The position numbers and the translations under genes are program-made. Below, piece after piece: positions 7,319 to 14,795 of a stretch of 20,126 nucleotides of DNA; position 1 is the stretch's first letter, and every line of letters starts with the position of its first letter. This DNA is from JANXQE01 sp035651635. GTDB lineage: Bacteria; Verrucomicrobiota; Verrucomicrobiia; Limisphaerales; UBA8199. Below the pieces are notes generated by a model, which was given only the letters and a program-made list of their open reading frames with translations, was not told where the DNA came from and searched no databases. The stretch covers positions 1-20,126 of the forward strand of contig DASRFK010000256.1 of NCBI GenBank assembly GCA_035651635.1. Reading direction: 5' to 3'.

Positions 7319-7353
7319 GACTGGGAAGTCAGACCGGGAAGTCCCCGCGCCGG

Positions 7354-8694
7354 CTATTTCAGCAGATCATCAGTGACGGGGCGGTGGCGGGGGATCTCGG
7401 CTTTGAAATCGCCGAGGCTGACCCATTGGGTGCGGCGGTTGAGGTCCACTTCGGCGACCGCGATAGTTCCCCAATGATCCGCCTGGGCGATGGGCTCACC
7501 GGTGTGGTCGAAGACGGCGGAGACCATCCAGTTATGGGTAATGTCTTCGTAAGTACTGCTGACCAGGTACACGTGGTTTTCGCAAGCGCGGGCGCGGGCC
7601 AGTAACGGGTTGCAGCCCCAGACCGGCCAGGCGATCACCTCCGCGCCACGGTTGGCCAGCTCACGCGCCACTTCGGGAAAAAAGCCGTCGTAACAAATCA
7701 TCAGCCCCAGTTTGCCGAAACGTGTGTCGAATACCGGGTACTCGTGCCCGGGGTAAACGCCGGCCTCGACTTCGCTGCGCGGCAGGCTGGTCTTGCGGTA
7801 TTTGCCGATGAGCCGGCCATCGGGTCCCAGCAGCGCGGCTGAGTTGTAAACCAGGTAACCGTCGCGCTCGAAGAGCCCGGCCACGATGTACAGGTCATGT
7901 TTACGCGCCAGCTCCCCGAAATAGCTCGTGCAGGGCCCCGGAATCGATTCCGCGACTTCGGCCGGAGTTTTCCCGAGGTTCACATAATCGAGGGTTTCAC
8001 CCAGCACCACCAGGTCGGCCTTTTGGCGCGCGGCCTCCGCGATGAGCGGCGCGTACTGGCGGCAATTGTCCAGCGGGACCTTGCCGCCGCTCGGCCGCAA
8101 GTGGATGGCCGCGAGCCTGACCAGGCGCGGGTCCGGTGGAGAAATTTCGCTGAGCGCAGTTTTGCTCCAGCGAACCTCGGCGTTGGCGGCCCATTGGAGA
8201 TGCAGCGAGACCACCGCTTGGGTCGCCCGGGACGGGGCGCGGTAGTTGTCCGACAGTTCGGTCCAGCCCGCGGGCCCAGGGGCAAGGCTGCAGGGGAATT
8301 CGGTTTCGGCCATGCCGGTCGAGCCGCGTAGGTAATTGGCGACGGTGGGTTCGTCGAGCGGCACGCTGCGGCCCAGCGCATCCTGCCAATCGAGCTTGGC
8401 CACGATGCTGCGCCGGGGCAGCGTGACGGATTCGGCGCGGTACAAGGTGGAAAAGCGGTAGGATTTGCCGCCAATAACCGGAAAGGTGGTGGTCCAGGCG
8501 CCGTCGAGGCCGTCGCGCGCGTCGGCGCGGATGATGAAACAGTCGCCGGCGCCTGGGCCCCCCTGAGGATCGTAGGCGAACGCGGGTCGGATCTCGTCGC
8601 GCGGGGAACTGGCGCGCCAGCCGGCGGGCGCTGAGGCGGCACCCGCGGCCAGCGGCGCAATGGCCAAGGCGAGGGTGAGCAAGAAGGGTTTCAT
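7354..8694 (-). CDS. Exported carbon-nitrogen hydrolase (nitrilase fold) with N-terminal accessory domain
   Basis: The 446-residue product has a Sec signal peptide (MKPFLLTLALAIAPLAAGAA). The ATG at 8694 is chosen over an upstream in-frame start because it places this peptide first. Residues about 24-190 form a beta-rich region (for example WTTTFPVIGGKSYRFS) that looks like a carbohydrate-binding or galactose-binding-like module. Residues 191-446 are the nitrilase domain, with the catalytic triad E233 (VLGETLDY), K301 (YRKTSLP) and C334 (LMICYDGFFPE). The enzyme should cleave an amide or nitrile C-N bond outside the cytoplasm. An exported nitrilase fold with a binding module is less common than the cytoplasmic form and hints at a glycan-linked or cell-wall amide. 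It lies 71 bases from the Gfo/Idh/MocA stop on the same strand and could be read with it. The substrate is unknown. Confidence 0.85.
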   Translation of the reverse strand: MKPFLLTLALAIAPLAAGAASAPAGWRASSPRDEIRPAFAYDPQGGPGAGDCFIIRADARDGLDGAWTTTFPVIGGKSYRFSTLYRAESVTLPRRSIVAKLDWQDALGRSVPLDEPTVANYLRGSTGMAETEFPCSLAPGPAGWTELSDNYRAPSRATQAVVSLHLQWAANAEVRWSKTALSEISPPDPRLVRLAAIHLRPSGGKVPLDNCRQYAPLIAEAARQKADLVVLGETLDYVNLGKTPAEVAESIPGPCTSYFGELARKHDLYIVAGLFERDGYLVYNSAALLGPDGRLIGKYRKTSLPRSEVEAGVYPGHEYPVFDTRFGKLGLMICYDGFFPEVARELANRGAEVIAWPVWGCNPLLARARACENHVYLVSSTYEDITHNWMVSAVFDHTGEPIAQADHWGTIAVAEVDLNRRTQWVSLGDFKAEIPRHRPVTDDLLK

Positions 8695-8765
8695 AGCAGC
8701 TAGGGGACTTATATCACAAATACGACTTATTCGGTCGCGGGCACGCACAGCAATTTCAGCCGGAG

Positions 8766-10130
8766 CTAAGACAGTTTATACGGTGCGCGGTACGGATAGC
8801 TCAGCAGTTTATTAGCTTCCGCATGGTGCGGGAACTTTTCGGCCTGGGCGTCCCAGTCCAGGACGGACCTGGTCTTATAGGCGATGTTGGCCAGGAGGGT
8901 GGCCGAGGTGCTGCGGTGGCCGATTTCGATGTCGCAGTTGCACCGGGCCCGGCTCTTAACGCAGTCCAAAAAATTGCGGGCGTGGGGCGCGGTGTCAGCG
9001 GTGGAGGTGCCGCGTTGCTTGGCGGCCTGGATCCTGGACCGGGCATTTTTGCGATATTGCGCGTCTTCCGAACGGGTGAGCGGTGAGCGCGCGGGGAACT
9101 CGTCTTCTGAAATCGCGTCGGGCACGATTTCGTAGCCATCGCCGAACAAATAAAGAGTGCCCAGGGTGCCGCGCAGTTCCAGTTCGCAACCGGGCAGGCT
9201 CCAGGTCCCGGCATTGCCGTTGAACTGGGAAAAAGTCACGAGTGTGCCGCCCGGATATTGCCACACGGCTTCGAGGGTGTCGGGGATCTCGCGGTTGTCG
9301 CGCATGGCGGCCGGTTTGCCGCCGAGCGCGGTCACTGTGAGGGGGGCATTGGCGCCGAGTGCCCATTGGATGAAGTCGATGTAATGGACGCCGAAGTTAG
9401 TGACCTGGCCCCCGCTATAGTCGTAAAACCAGCGGAACCGGTAGAACGTGCGGTTTTTGTTGTAAGAGCGTTTAGGCGCGGGGCCCAGCCAGGCATCCCA
9501 ATCGAACCCGGGAGGCGGATCGGAATCAGGCGGGTTGCCAATCCCATTGGGCCACTCGTTTTGGATGTGAAAGGCGCGCGCCGCTGTCACTTTGCCCAGG
9601 GTGCCCTGGCGCACCAGCTCCGCAGCTTGCCGGCAGAGTTCGACCGAGCGGCGATGGATCCCGACCTGGCTGACGCGGTCATGTTTTCGAACCGCCTCAA
9701 CCATCTTGCGCCCTTCAGCCACGCACAGCGAAAGCGGTTTCTCGACGTATACATCTTTCCCCGCCTGGCAGGCGTGGACGGTTTGCAACGCGTGCCAATG
9801 GTCGGGCGTGGCGATCACCACCGCGTCGATGTCTTTTTGGTCGAGCAGCTCGCGGTAATCTTTAAATTGTCGCGGCGCTGTGCCGGTCTTTTTCGAGGCG
9901 GCATCCCTATAGGCCGGGGACAGATCGCACACGGCGGCGATCTCAGCGTCCGGGTGTTTTAAAAAAGCGTCAAGAACCTGGTCGCCGCGGTTGCCCAGGC
10001 CGATGCACCCGAGCCGGACGCGGCTGTTGGCCTCGGCGGCGCGAACCGAGCCTAGAGCGGTGCTGGTTCCAGCGAGAACCATCGTTTTAGTGAAGTCACG
10101 GCGAGTCCAGGAGTTCATTTTACGGTTCAT
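8766..10130 (-). CDS. Tat-exported Gfo/Idh/MocA family oxidoreductase
   Basis: This 454-residue protein begins with a twin-arginine signal (SWTRRDFTKTMVLAGTSTA, residues 7-25), so it is exported folded, presumably with its cofactor bound. The Rossmann motif GCIGLGNRG is at 41-49. The catalytic-region EKP is at 130-132, and TPDHWHA at 108-114 is typical of the Planctomycetes/Verrucomicrobia branch. The C-terminal part has WFYDYSGGQVTNFGVHYID, also usual for that branch. The family oxidises or reduces sugars and sugar derivatives with NAD(P), often at C3. The ATG at 10130 is used; ATG at residue 5 also keeps the Tat motif. It follows the DUF1080 gene on the same strand after 168 bases. This pairing suggests 3-keto-sugar chemistry, but the sugar cannot be named. 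Confidence 0.92.
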   Translation of the reverse strand: MNRKMNSWTRRDFTKTMVLAGTSTALGSVRAAEANSRVRLGCIGLGNRGDQVLDAFLKHPDAEIAAVCDLSPAYRDAASKKTGTAPRQFKDYRELLDQKDIDAVVIATPDHWHALQTVHACQAGKDVYVEKPLSLCVAEGRKMVEAVRKHDRVSQVGIHRRSVELCRQAAELVRQGTLGKVTAARAFHIQNEWPNGIGNPPDSDPPPGFDWDAWLGPAPKRSYNKNRTFYRFRWFYDYSGGQVTNFGVHYIDFIQWALGANAPLTVTALGGKPAAMRDNREIPDTLEAVWQYPGGTLVTFSQFNGNAGTWSLPGCELELRGTLGTLYLFGDGYEIVPDAISEDEFPARSPLTRSEDAQYRKNARSRIQAAKQRGTSTADTAPHARNFLDCVKSRARCNCDIEIGHRSTSATLLANIAYKTRSVLDWDAQAEKFPHHAEANKLLSYPYRAPYKLS

Positions 10131-10259
10131 GAAGTGTAACCCAGAGTGGGACGGAAAACCGGCAGCTTACAAGTTCAATCGTAAGGCTGATCTCCCGTCG
10201 AATTCCGGACGGGGTGGGCAACGGCTCGTCCCAGGCCGCCAAGGTGAATCTGACATTCA

Positions 10260-10287
10260 GGGGACGAGACGTCGACGAGACGTCCCC
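10260..10287. repeat. Two tandem copies of GACGAGACGTC bounded by GGG and CCC
   Basis: Units at 10263-10273 and 10274-10284 are identical. The outer GGGGACG and CGTCCCC can pair, and the unit junction holds the palindrome CGTCGACG. The element starts 12 bases past the DUF1080 stop on the minus strand, so it could act as a 3' hairpin. No T-run is present. Confidence 0.6.
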
Positions 10288-10298
10288 ACCCCCGCCGG

Positions 10299-10934
10299 TC
10301 AGTCGAGTTTTTTAACGCGAATGTTTTTGTAGCGCACGACGCTTTTGGGGTCGTGTGCCTGGAGCGCGAAAGTGCCAGACGCGAGTTTTCGGGTGTAATC
10401 GCCGGGCTGCGCGCCGGGCGGTTCGGTATATTCGAGCAAGGTTTGGCCGTCGATTTTGACGGTGATTTTGCGGCCCTTCACGATGACTTCCTGGGTCCAC
10501 CATTTGTGGTCTTCGGCGGGTGACTTGGCAATGTTCACCACGTCATAGAGGCTGCCGGTTTTTTTCCAGTCGCTGTGGGTATTATCCACCTGGCATTCGA
10601 AACCGTATTTTGGAAAGCCCTTTTCCTGGTATCGGGTATGAAAATAAATGCCGCCGTTGGCTCCCGGGTCGGTCATGACATCAACTTTCAGATCGAAATT
10701 GGTGAACGGGGCCAGGTCGCCCACGTAAAACAGGTGCGCGGTTTCGCCGCGGGTCACGAACGCGCCGTCCTCGATTTTCCAGGTGTCGGGATGGTCGATG
10801 GAAGATTTCCAGCCCTCGAAGGTTTTGCCATCGCTCAGGGCGGTGAATCCCGGTTCCACATCATCCGCTAAAAGGTGCGCAGCCGTGGCAAGAAACGTTG
10901 ACGCCGTCAACGCCAATAAAATCTTTTTTCTCAT
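10299..10934 (-). CDS. Exported DUF1080 (3-keto-disaccharide hydrolase-like) protein
   Basis: The 211-residue protein has a Sec signal peptide (MRKKILLALTASTFLATAA). The ATG at 10934 is chosen because the frame further upstream runs through CCGAAATCC-type repeat sequence. DUF1080 hallmarks are present: LSDGKTFEGW (33-42), NGGIYFHTRY (93-102), GFECQVDNTH (111-120), TGSLYDV (126-132) and FALQAHDP (189-196). The fold is a concanavalin-like jelly roll. Members of this Pfam family have been linked to hydrolysis of 3-keto-glycosides, where an oxidoreductase first makes the 3-keto sugar. The Tat-exported Gfo/Idh/MocA protein just downstream would fit that partner. The length is normal for a single-domain member. 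Function is inferred from family and context. Confidence 0.92.
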   Translation of the reverse strand: MRKKILLALTASTFLATAAHLLADDVEPGFTALSDGKTFEGWKSSIDHPDTWKIEDGAFVTRGETAHLFYVGDLAPFTNFDLKVDVMTDPGANGGIYFHTRYQEKGFPKYGFECQVDNTHSDWKKTGSLYDVVNIAKSPAEDHKWWTQEVIVKGRKITVKIDGQTLLEYTEPPGAQPGDYTRKLASGTFALQAHDPKSVVRYKNIRVKKLD

Positions 10935-11015
10935 GTAGCGGACGATAGACGGCGACCGGGGACGCGCAAGGAAAAATCCGGCTGGCACTAGGCCGCGCTG
11001 GGCGAAATCCGAAGA

Positions 11016-11030
11016 CCGAAATCCGAAGGC
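11016..11030. repeat. CCGAAATCCGAAGGC, left arm of inverted repeat
   Basis: This is an exact reverse complement of 11223-11237. A second partial unit (CGAAATCCGAAG) precedes it at 11003-11014, so the arm is itself a tandem. Confidence 0.7.
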
Positions 11031-11222
11031 TGAATTTTTGCTGTCCACCGTCGTAAAGGCAAACCACGGATAATCACCGATGGATAGGGATGCTCGGACA
11101 ACACGCTGCAAAGAGGCACAGGAATTCGATGAAGGCCGCCGGAACCCATTCTAATTTTGAGCCTCCGCTTTTTCGCGGCTTTCTGGTTCGGAGTTCGGGT
11201 TTCGGATTTCTTTCGGCCCTCG

Positions 11223-11237
11223 GCCTTCGGATTTCGG
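11223..11237. repeat. GCCTTCGGATTTCGG, right arm of inverted repeat
   Basis: It pairs with 11016-11030 across 192 bases. Further imperfect TTCGG units extend on both sides (about 11187-11243). Confidence 0.7.
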
Positions 11238-11275
11238 CCTTCGCAGGAACCAGAGTCACCTTCCGGTTTGCCGTA

Positions 11276-12436
11276 TCATAGAGCGCGTTCCAGAATCTGG
11301 CGCAGTTCCGCGCGCGTCAGTGCGATTGGGTTGGCTTTCATGCTGCTGGCTTTCGCGGAATTGTCGACCAACTCCTCAACGGAGTTGGAGTCAATGCCAT
11401 ACGCGCGCAATGACGGAATCTCAAGCTGCTGGACCAGGTGACGCACCCAGGTCACCGCGTTGTCGCTCGTGGCGGAGGGATTGCCGGTCAGGAGCCGGGC
11501 CACAGTGTCGTAGCGGGCCAGGATTTTGCTGTCGGACTGGCGCTGGCGCAAAGCGCGCACGTTCACTTCCATCACATGAGGCAACAGCGCGGCGCAGACG
11601 GCTCCGTGCGGTGCGGAAAACATCCCACCGATCGGTCCGGCAAAACCGTGCACGGCGCCCAAACCGGCGTTGGCCAGGGCCAGCCCGCCAAAGAGGCTGG
11701 CTAGTGACATGTCCTGCCGAGCGGCGGGGTCGTCGCCGCGACTGAAACATTGAGGCAACGAGCGAGCCACGCGCGGGATGCCGTCCAAGCAAAGGGCATC
11801 GGTCATGGGATTGGCGCGTGCACAGACAAACGGTTCGATCAGCTGGGTCAAAGCGTCCAGCCCGGTGCTGGCCGTCACGGTTGGCGGCAGGCCGTAGGTG
11901 AGTTCAGGATCAACCAGCGCAATGCGCGGAAGCATCCAGGCGTTGCGCAGACTCACTTTCACCCGGTGCTGCGGCGAAGCGAGCACTGCGTTGCGGGTGA
12001 CTTCGGCGCCCGTGCCGGCGGTGGTGGGCACGGCGATGAACGGCGCGGGAACGCGGCTCAAAGTTTCGCCTTTTCCAATGACCTCAAGATAGTCCAACAA
12101 CTGACCGTCGTTGGTGAGCATGGCCGCGATGGCCTTGCCGGCGTCAATTGCGCTGCCCCCGCCGATACTGATGACCAAATCGCAGCCCGCCTCTTTCGCC
12201 TTCGTCACGCCCTCGGTAACGGTGGTTAGCTCCGGTTCGCCTGCCACTGAATAAACGTGGGCTTGAACACCAGCAGTCTCCAGGCCAGCAAGCAACGAAT
12301 CCGCACGCGCGGGGTCGCGGCCGGTAACGGTCAAGGCACGGCGCCCCAGAGCGGCGGCCAGGGTTCCGAGTTCGCGCGCGCGGCCCGGGCCAAAAATAAT
12401 GCGGGTAGCGGTGGCGAACTCGAAGGCAGGAACCAT
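11276..12436 (-). CDS. Iron-type (group III) alcohol dehydrogenase family protein
   Basis: This 386-residue protein has the Fe-ADH fold. The NAD(P)-binding GGGSAID is at 92-98, and PTTAGTGAEVTRNAV (137-151) is present. The helical metal domain starts near 185. Compared with lactaldehyde reductase FucO, D194, H263 (AVHGF) and H277 (APHGAV) fit the metal ligands. The usual first His of DALTH is Q198 (DALTQLIE), and the nearby HP His is G267 (FAGP). The metal site is therefore non-standard. The ATG at 12436 lies 9 bases after the stop of the ABM gene, so the two form an operon. The likely reaction is reduction or oxidation of a short alcohol, aldehyde or keto acid in the cytoplasm; maleylacetate-type reduction is another option. 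Confidence 0.92.
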   Translation of the reverse strand: MVPAFEFATATRIIFGPGRARELGTLAAALGRRALTVTGRDPARADSLLAGLETAGVQAHVYSVAGEPELTTVTEGVTKAKEAGCDLVISIGGGSAIDAGKAIAAMLTNDGQLLDYLEVIGKGETLSRVPAPFIAVPTTAGTGAEVTRNAVLASPQHRVKVSLRNAWMLPRIALVDPELTYGLPPTVTASTGLDALTQLIEPFVCARANPMTDALCLDGIPRVARSLPQCFSRGDDPAARQDMSLASLFGGLALANAGLGAVHGFAGPIGGMFSAPHGAVCAALLPHVMEVNVRALRQRQSDSKILARYDTVARLLTGNPSATSDNAVTWVRHLVQQLEIPSLRAYGIDSNSVEELVDNSAKASSMKANPIALTRAELRQILERAL

Positions 12437-12445
12437 GAGGTCACT

Positions 12446-12751
12446 TTACCAGGCGTGGTCGTCCGGAAACAGGTTGTTGAATTTGACGCTGGTGCGCGGT
12501 TCGGCCATCAGCGGCGCCACGGCGTCGCGCCAGGTCTGATAATGTTTGGTCTCTTTATGGGCCGCGGGCGCCTCCGGTGTGCGGTACGCTTCGACAAAGG
12601 TGAACCGAGTGGGATCGTCCTGCCGTTGCATGACATCGAACCGAGCGATCCCAGGTTCCCGAATGCTGGCATTGGCATTGGCCAGGGTTGCTGCTTTAAA
12701 AGCTTCCACGGATTCAGGTTTAACGTGCACCTGCACATGAACAACGAGCAT
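12446..12751 (-). CDS. ABM-domain protein, LsrG-like
   Basis: The 101-residue protein is one antibiotic-biosynthesis-monooxygenase (ABM) ferredoxin-like domain. Segments GIARFDVMQ (34-42), FTFVEAYRTPEA (50-61) and AAHKETKHYQTW (63-74) resemble E. coli LsrG by eye. LsrG isomerises phospho-AI-2 (a hydroxy-dione phosphate); other ABM proteins are quinol monooxygenases. H65 and H71 are candidate active-site residues. A good Shine-Dalgarno (AAGGA) sits 6 bases before the ATG, and a promoter is proposed just upstream. It is the first gene of an operon with the Fe-type dehydrogenase. No other lsr genes are visible, so an AI-2 role is not implied. Together they may isomerise and then reduce a small carbonyl compound. 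Confidence 0.85.
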   Translation of the reverse strand: MLVVHVQVHVKPESVEAFKAATLANANASIREPGIARFDVMQRQDDPTRFTFVEAYRTPEAPAAHKETKHYQTWRDAVAPLMAEPRTSVKFNNLFPDDHAW

Positions 12752-12768
12752 AATATTCCTTTCCAGCT

Positions 12769-12797
12769 GTTATACTCCGACCACCAGAGCCGTACAA
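12769..12797 (-). promoter_or_regulatory. Possible sigma-70-type promoter for the ABM/Fe-ADH operon
   Basis: On the minus strand TTGTAC (12797-12792) and TATAAC (12774-12769) are separated by 17 bases. The -10 matches consensus at five of six bases, and the -35 only at three. Transcription would start near 12762, leaving a leader of about 11 bases that still holds the AAGGA ribosome site. This is proposed from spacing alone. Confidence 0.35.
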
Positions 12798-12947
12798 CGT
12801 GCGGCGCGCGAAAGCAAGAATGGGATTGTTGAAGGAGGCTTCGCCAAACCCATCCGCGTTAGAATTCGATGTTTTTGATTCCTCGCTTTTTCCGAATTGA
12901 ACTCGGAATGGAGCCTGTTATTCTGGGCACGCTCAAGTTCCATTTGG

Positions 12948-14558
12948 ATGAGATATTTCCTGTTCATACAACTGATTTGGTCTGTCGCGACGCTGGCCCT
13001 TAATTCCAGCGCCCTTCAGCCGCCTACAGGGTTGGTCAGCCGCTCCGGCGATCGCAGTGTCGTGCTGCACTGGGACAGAAGTCCTGATCCTTCGATCAAC
13101 GGATACAACGTTTACCGCGCGGATTCCGATGCCGGGCCGTTTGTATTGCTGAATACGGCGGGGCTTGCGCTCACGCCGGGTTACTGTGATCTCGGCGCCG
13201 CAAACGGGCGCACCAATTATTATCGCCTGACGTCGGTCACGACCGGTCCCCGCGAGAGTTTGCCGTCAGAAGTGCTGGCCGCCGGCGCCCGCAGTTTTGC
13301 GGAAGACAACCAATTCCTCGAGTACCTCCAGCAGGTGAATTTCGATTATTTCTGGTACCTGGCCAACCCGAAGAATGGGCTCGTGCCGGATCGCAGCGCG
13401 CCGGGGGCGGCCTGCAGCATCGCCGCCGTTGGTTTTGGGCTGTCGGCGATTCCGATCGGGATCGATCACGGTTGGATCCAAAGGCGCGCCGGTGCGGCGC
13501 GGGTTTTAACCACCTTAAAGACCTTTCTCGAAACTCCCCAGGGCCCGGCCAAGACTGGCACGATTGGTTATAAAGGCTGGTTTTATCATTTCCTCGACAT
13601 GAACAGCGCCAGGCGCGCGTTTGGCGAGCTTTCCTCCATCGATACCGTCCTGCTCGTGGCTGGCATGCTCGACGCCAAGCAATACTTCGATGGCCCCGAT
13701 CCGGACGAAGCAGGCATTCGGCAAGCCGCGGATACCATTTTCAATCGCCTCGACTGGAAGTGGATGGCTCGCGGCAGCAATGTCGTTTCGATGGGTTGGT
13801 TCCCCGACTCCGGTTTTATTGGCAACAACTGGATTGGATATAACGAGGGGATGATTCTGTACTGTCTCGGGCTGGGTGCGGCGACCAACCCACTGCCCAG
13901 CTCGGGTTGGACCGCTTGGACCAGCGGATATGCCTGGACCACCAATTACGGTCAGGCCTTTGTTAACTTTCCGGTCTTATTCGGGCATCAGTACTCGCAT
14001 TGCTGGATTGATTTTCGTCATACGAGCGACTTGTACATGAATGCCCATAAGTTGACGTACTTCGAGAATTCCCGCCGCGCCACCCTGGCCCAGCGCGCTT
14101 ATTGCATCGCCAACCCGCGCAAACATACCGGTTATGGCGAACTGGTTTGGGGGCTGACCGCCTGCGATGGGCCGCCGGGCTATGCGGCCCACGGCGCTCC
14201 GCCGCCGCAGGAAGATGACGGCACGATCGCCCCTACCGCGGTTGCCGGCTCCATCGCTTTCACTCCCGAGGTTTCCATCCCCACCCTCCGCCACTTCTAT
14301 GATCAGTACCGGGCCTCGCTCTGGACCCCCTATGGATTCAGAGACGCCTTCAATCTCGAAGCGCATTGGGTCGGCCCGGACGAGTTGGGCATCGATCAGG
14401 GCCCGATCGTCATCATGATCGAGAACTACCGGACGCAACGGGTTTGGCGCCGTTTCATGCAGAACGACGTCGTTCAGCGCGGCCTGCAGCGCGCCGGTTT
14501 CGTTCCCCTGGAATCCCTCGCCGCCGACCGGCCACCCGCCCTGCCCAAAGGCCCGTAG
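12948..14558 (+). CDS. Exported FN3 plus glycoamylase-like (GH144-type) protein
   Basis: The 536-residue product has a signal peptide (MRYFLFIQLIWSVATLALNS). The ATG at 12948 is preferred over an in-frame TTG at 12897. A fibronectin type III domain covers about 25-113 (PPTGLVSRSGDRSVVLHW, NGYNVYRAD). Residues about 120-520 match the glycoamylase-like family (Pfam PF10091), which includes GH144 endo-beta-1,2-glucanases. Supporting segments are DYFWYLANPKNGLVPDR, SIAAVGFGLSAI, GWFYHFLDM, YNEGMILYCLGLG, YSHCWIDFRH, GYGELVWGLTACDGP and DQGPIVIMIENYRT. The (alpha/alpha)6 fold is expected, acting outside the cytoplasm on a beta-glucan or related sugar. Catalytic residues cannot be fixed from sequence alone. 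The neighbour downstream is an exported esterase. The family is clear; the substrate is inferred. Confidence 0.88.
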   Translation: MRYFLFIQLIWSVATLALNSSALQPPTGLVSRSGDRSVVLHWDRSPDPSINGYNVYRADSDAGPFVLLNTAGLALTPGYCDLGAANGRTNYYRLTSVTTGPRESLPSEVLAAGARSFAEDNQFLEYLQQVNFDYFWYLANPKNGLVPDRSAPGAACSIAAVGFGLSAIPIGIDHGWIQRRAGAARVLTTLKTFLETPQGPAKTGTIGYKGWFYHFLDMNSARRAFGELSSIDTVLLVAGMLDAKQYFDGPDPDEAGIRQAADTIFNRLDWKWMARGSNVVSMGWFPDSGFIGNNWIGYNEGMILYCLGLGAATNPLPSSGWTAWTSGYAWTTNYGQAFVNFPVLFGHQYSHCWIDFRHTSDLYMNAHKLTYFENSRRATLAQRAYCIANPRKHTGYGELVWGLTACDGPPGYAAHGAPPPQEDDGTIAPTAVAGSIAFTPEVSIPTLRHFYDQYRASLWTPYGFRDAFNLEAHWVGPDELGIDQGPIVIMIENYRTQRVWRRFMQNDVVQRGLQRAGFVPLESLAADRPPALPKGP

Positions 14559-14795
14559 CGGCAGGCAGGCGTCCTCGAGCGCCAGGCACGATCCAAAGGC
14601 GTGGGATTGGCTGCGATGTTCCTTTAAAACGAGACCATGAAGCGGATCGATGGCCCGCGAAAGAACAGGGTGTCCGACATGCCTAGGCTTTCGCCCTGAG
14701 CTGGTATCAGCAACACCTTTGGCGTTGAAGCTGAGAGCTTCCTGCTCCTAATTAGTTCTTGATCTCATGGACGTAAATTGCTCTTAGGATTGTCC

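Larger units (their letters stand above)
10935..11275. other. 341-base gap filled with degenerate repeats
   Basis: No gene is supported. The tract holds an inverted pair of CCGAAATCCGAAGGC (listed separately), a phrase of GGAT repeats at 11061-11090 (AACCACGGATAATCACCGAT), and an AT-richer part near 11150. Upstream extensions of the DUF1080 frame into this area are repeat-derived. Confidence 0.6.

Noticed and set aside
8708..8716. TGATATAAG extended -10 before the exported nitrilase gene
   Set aside because: It would leave a leader of only about 7 bases and lacks a -35 match, so it stays a weak hint.
12897..12924. TTGAAC and TATTCT with 16-base spacing upstream of the GH144-type gene
   Set aside because: Each box matches consensus at only four of six bases. 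It may be a promoter but is too weak to list.
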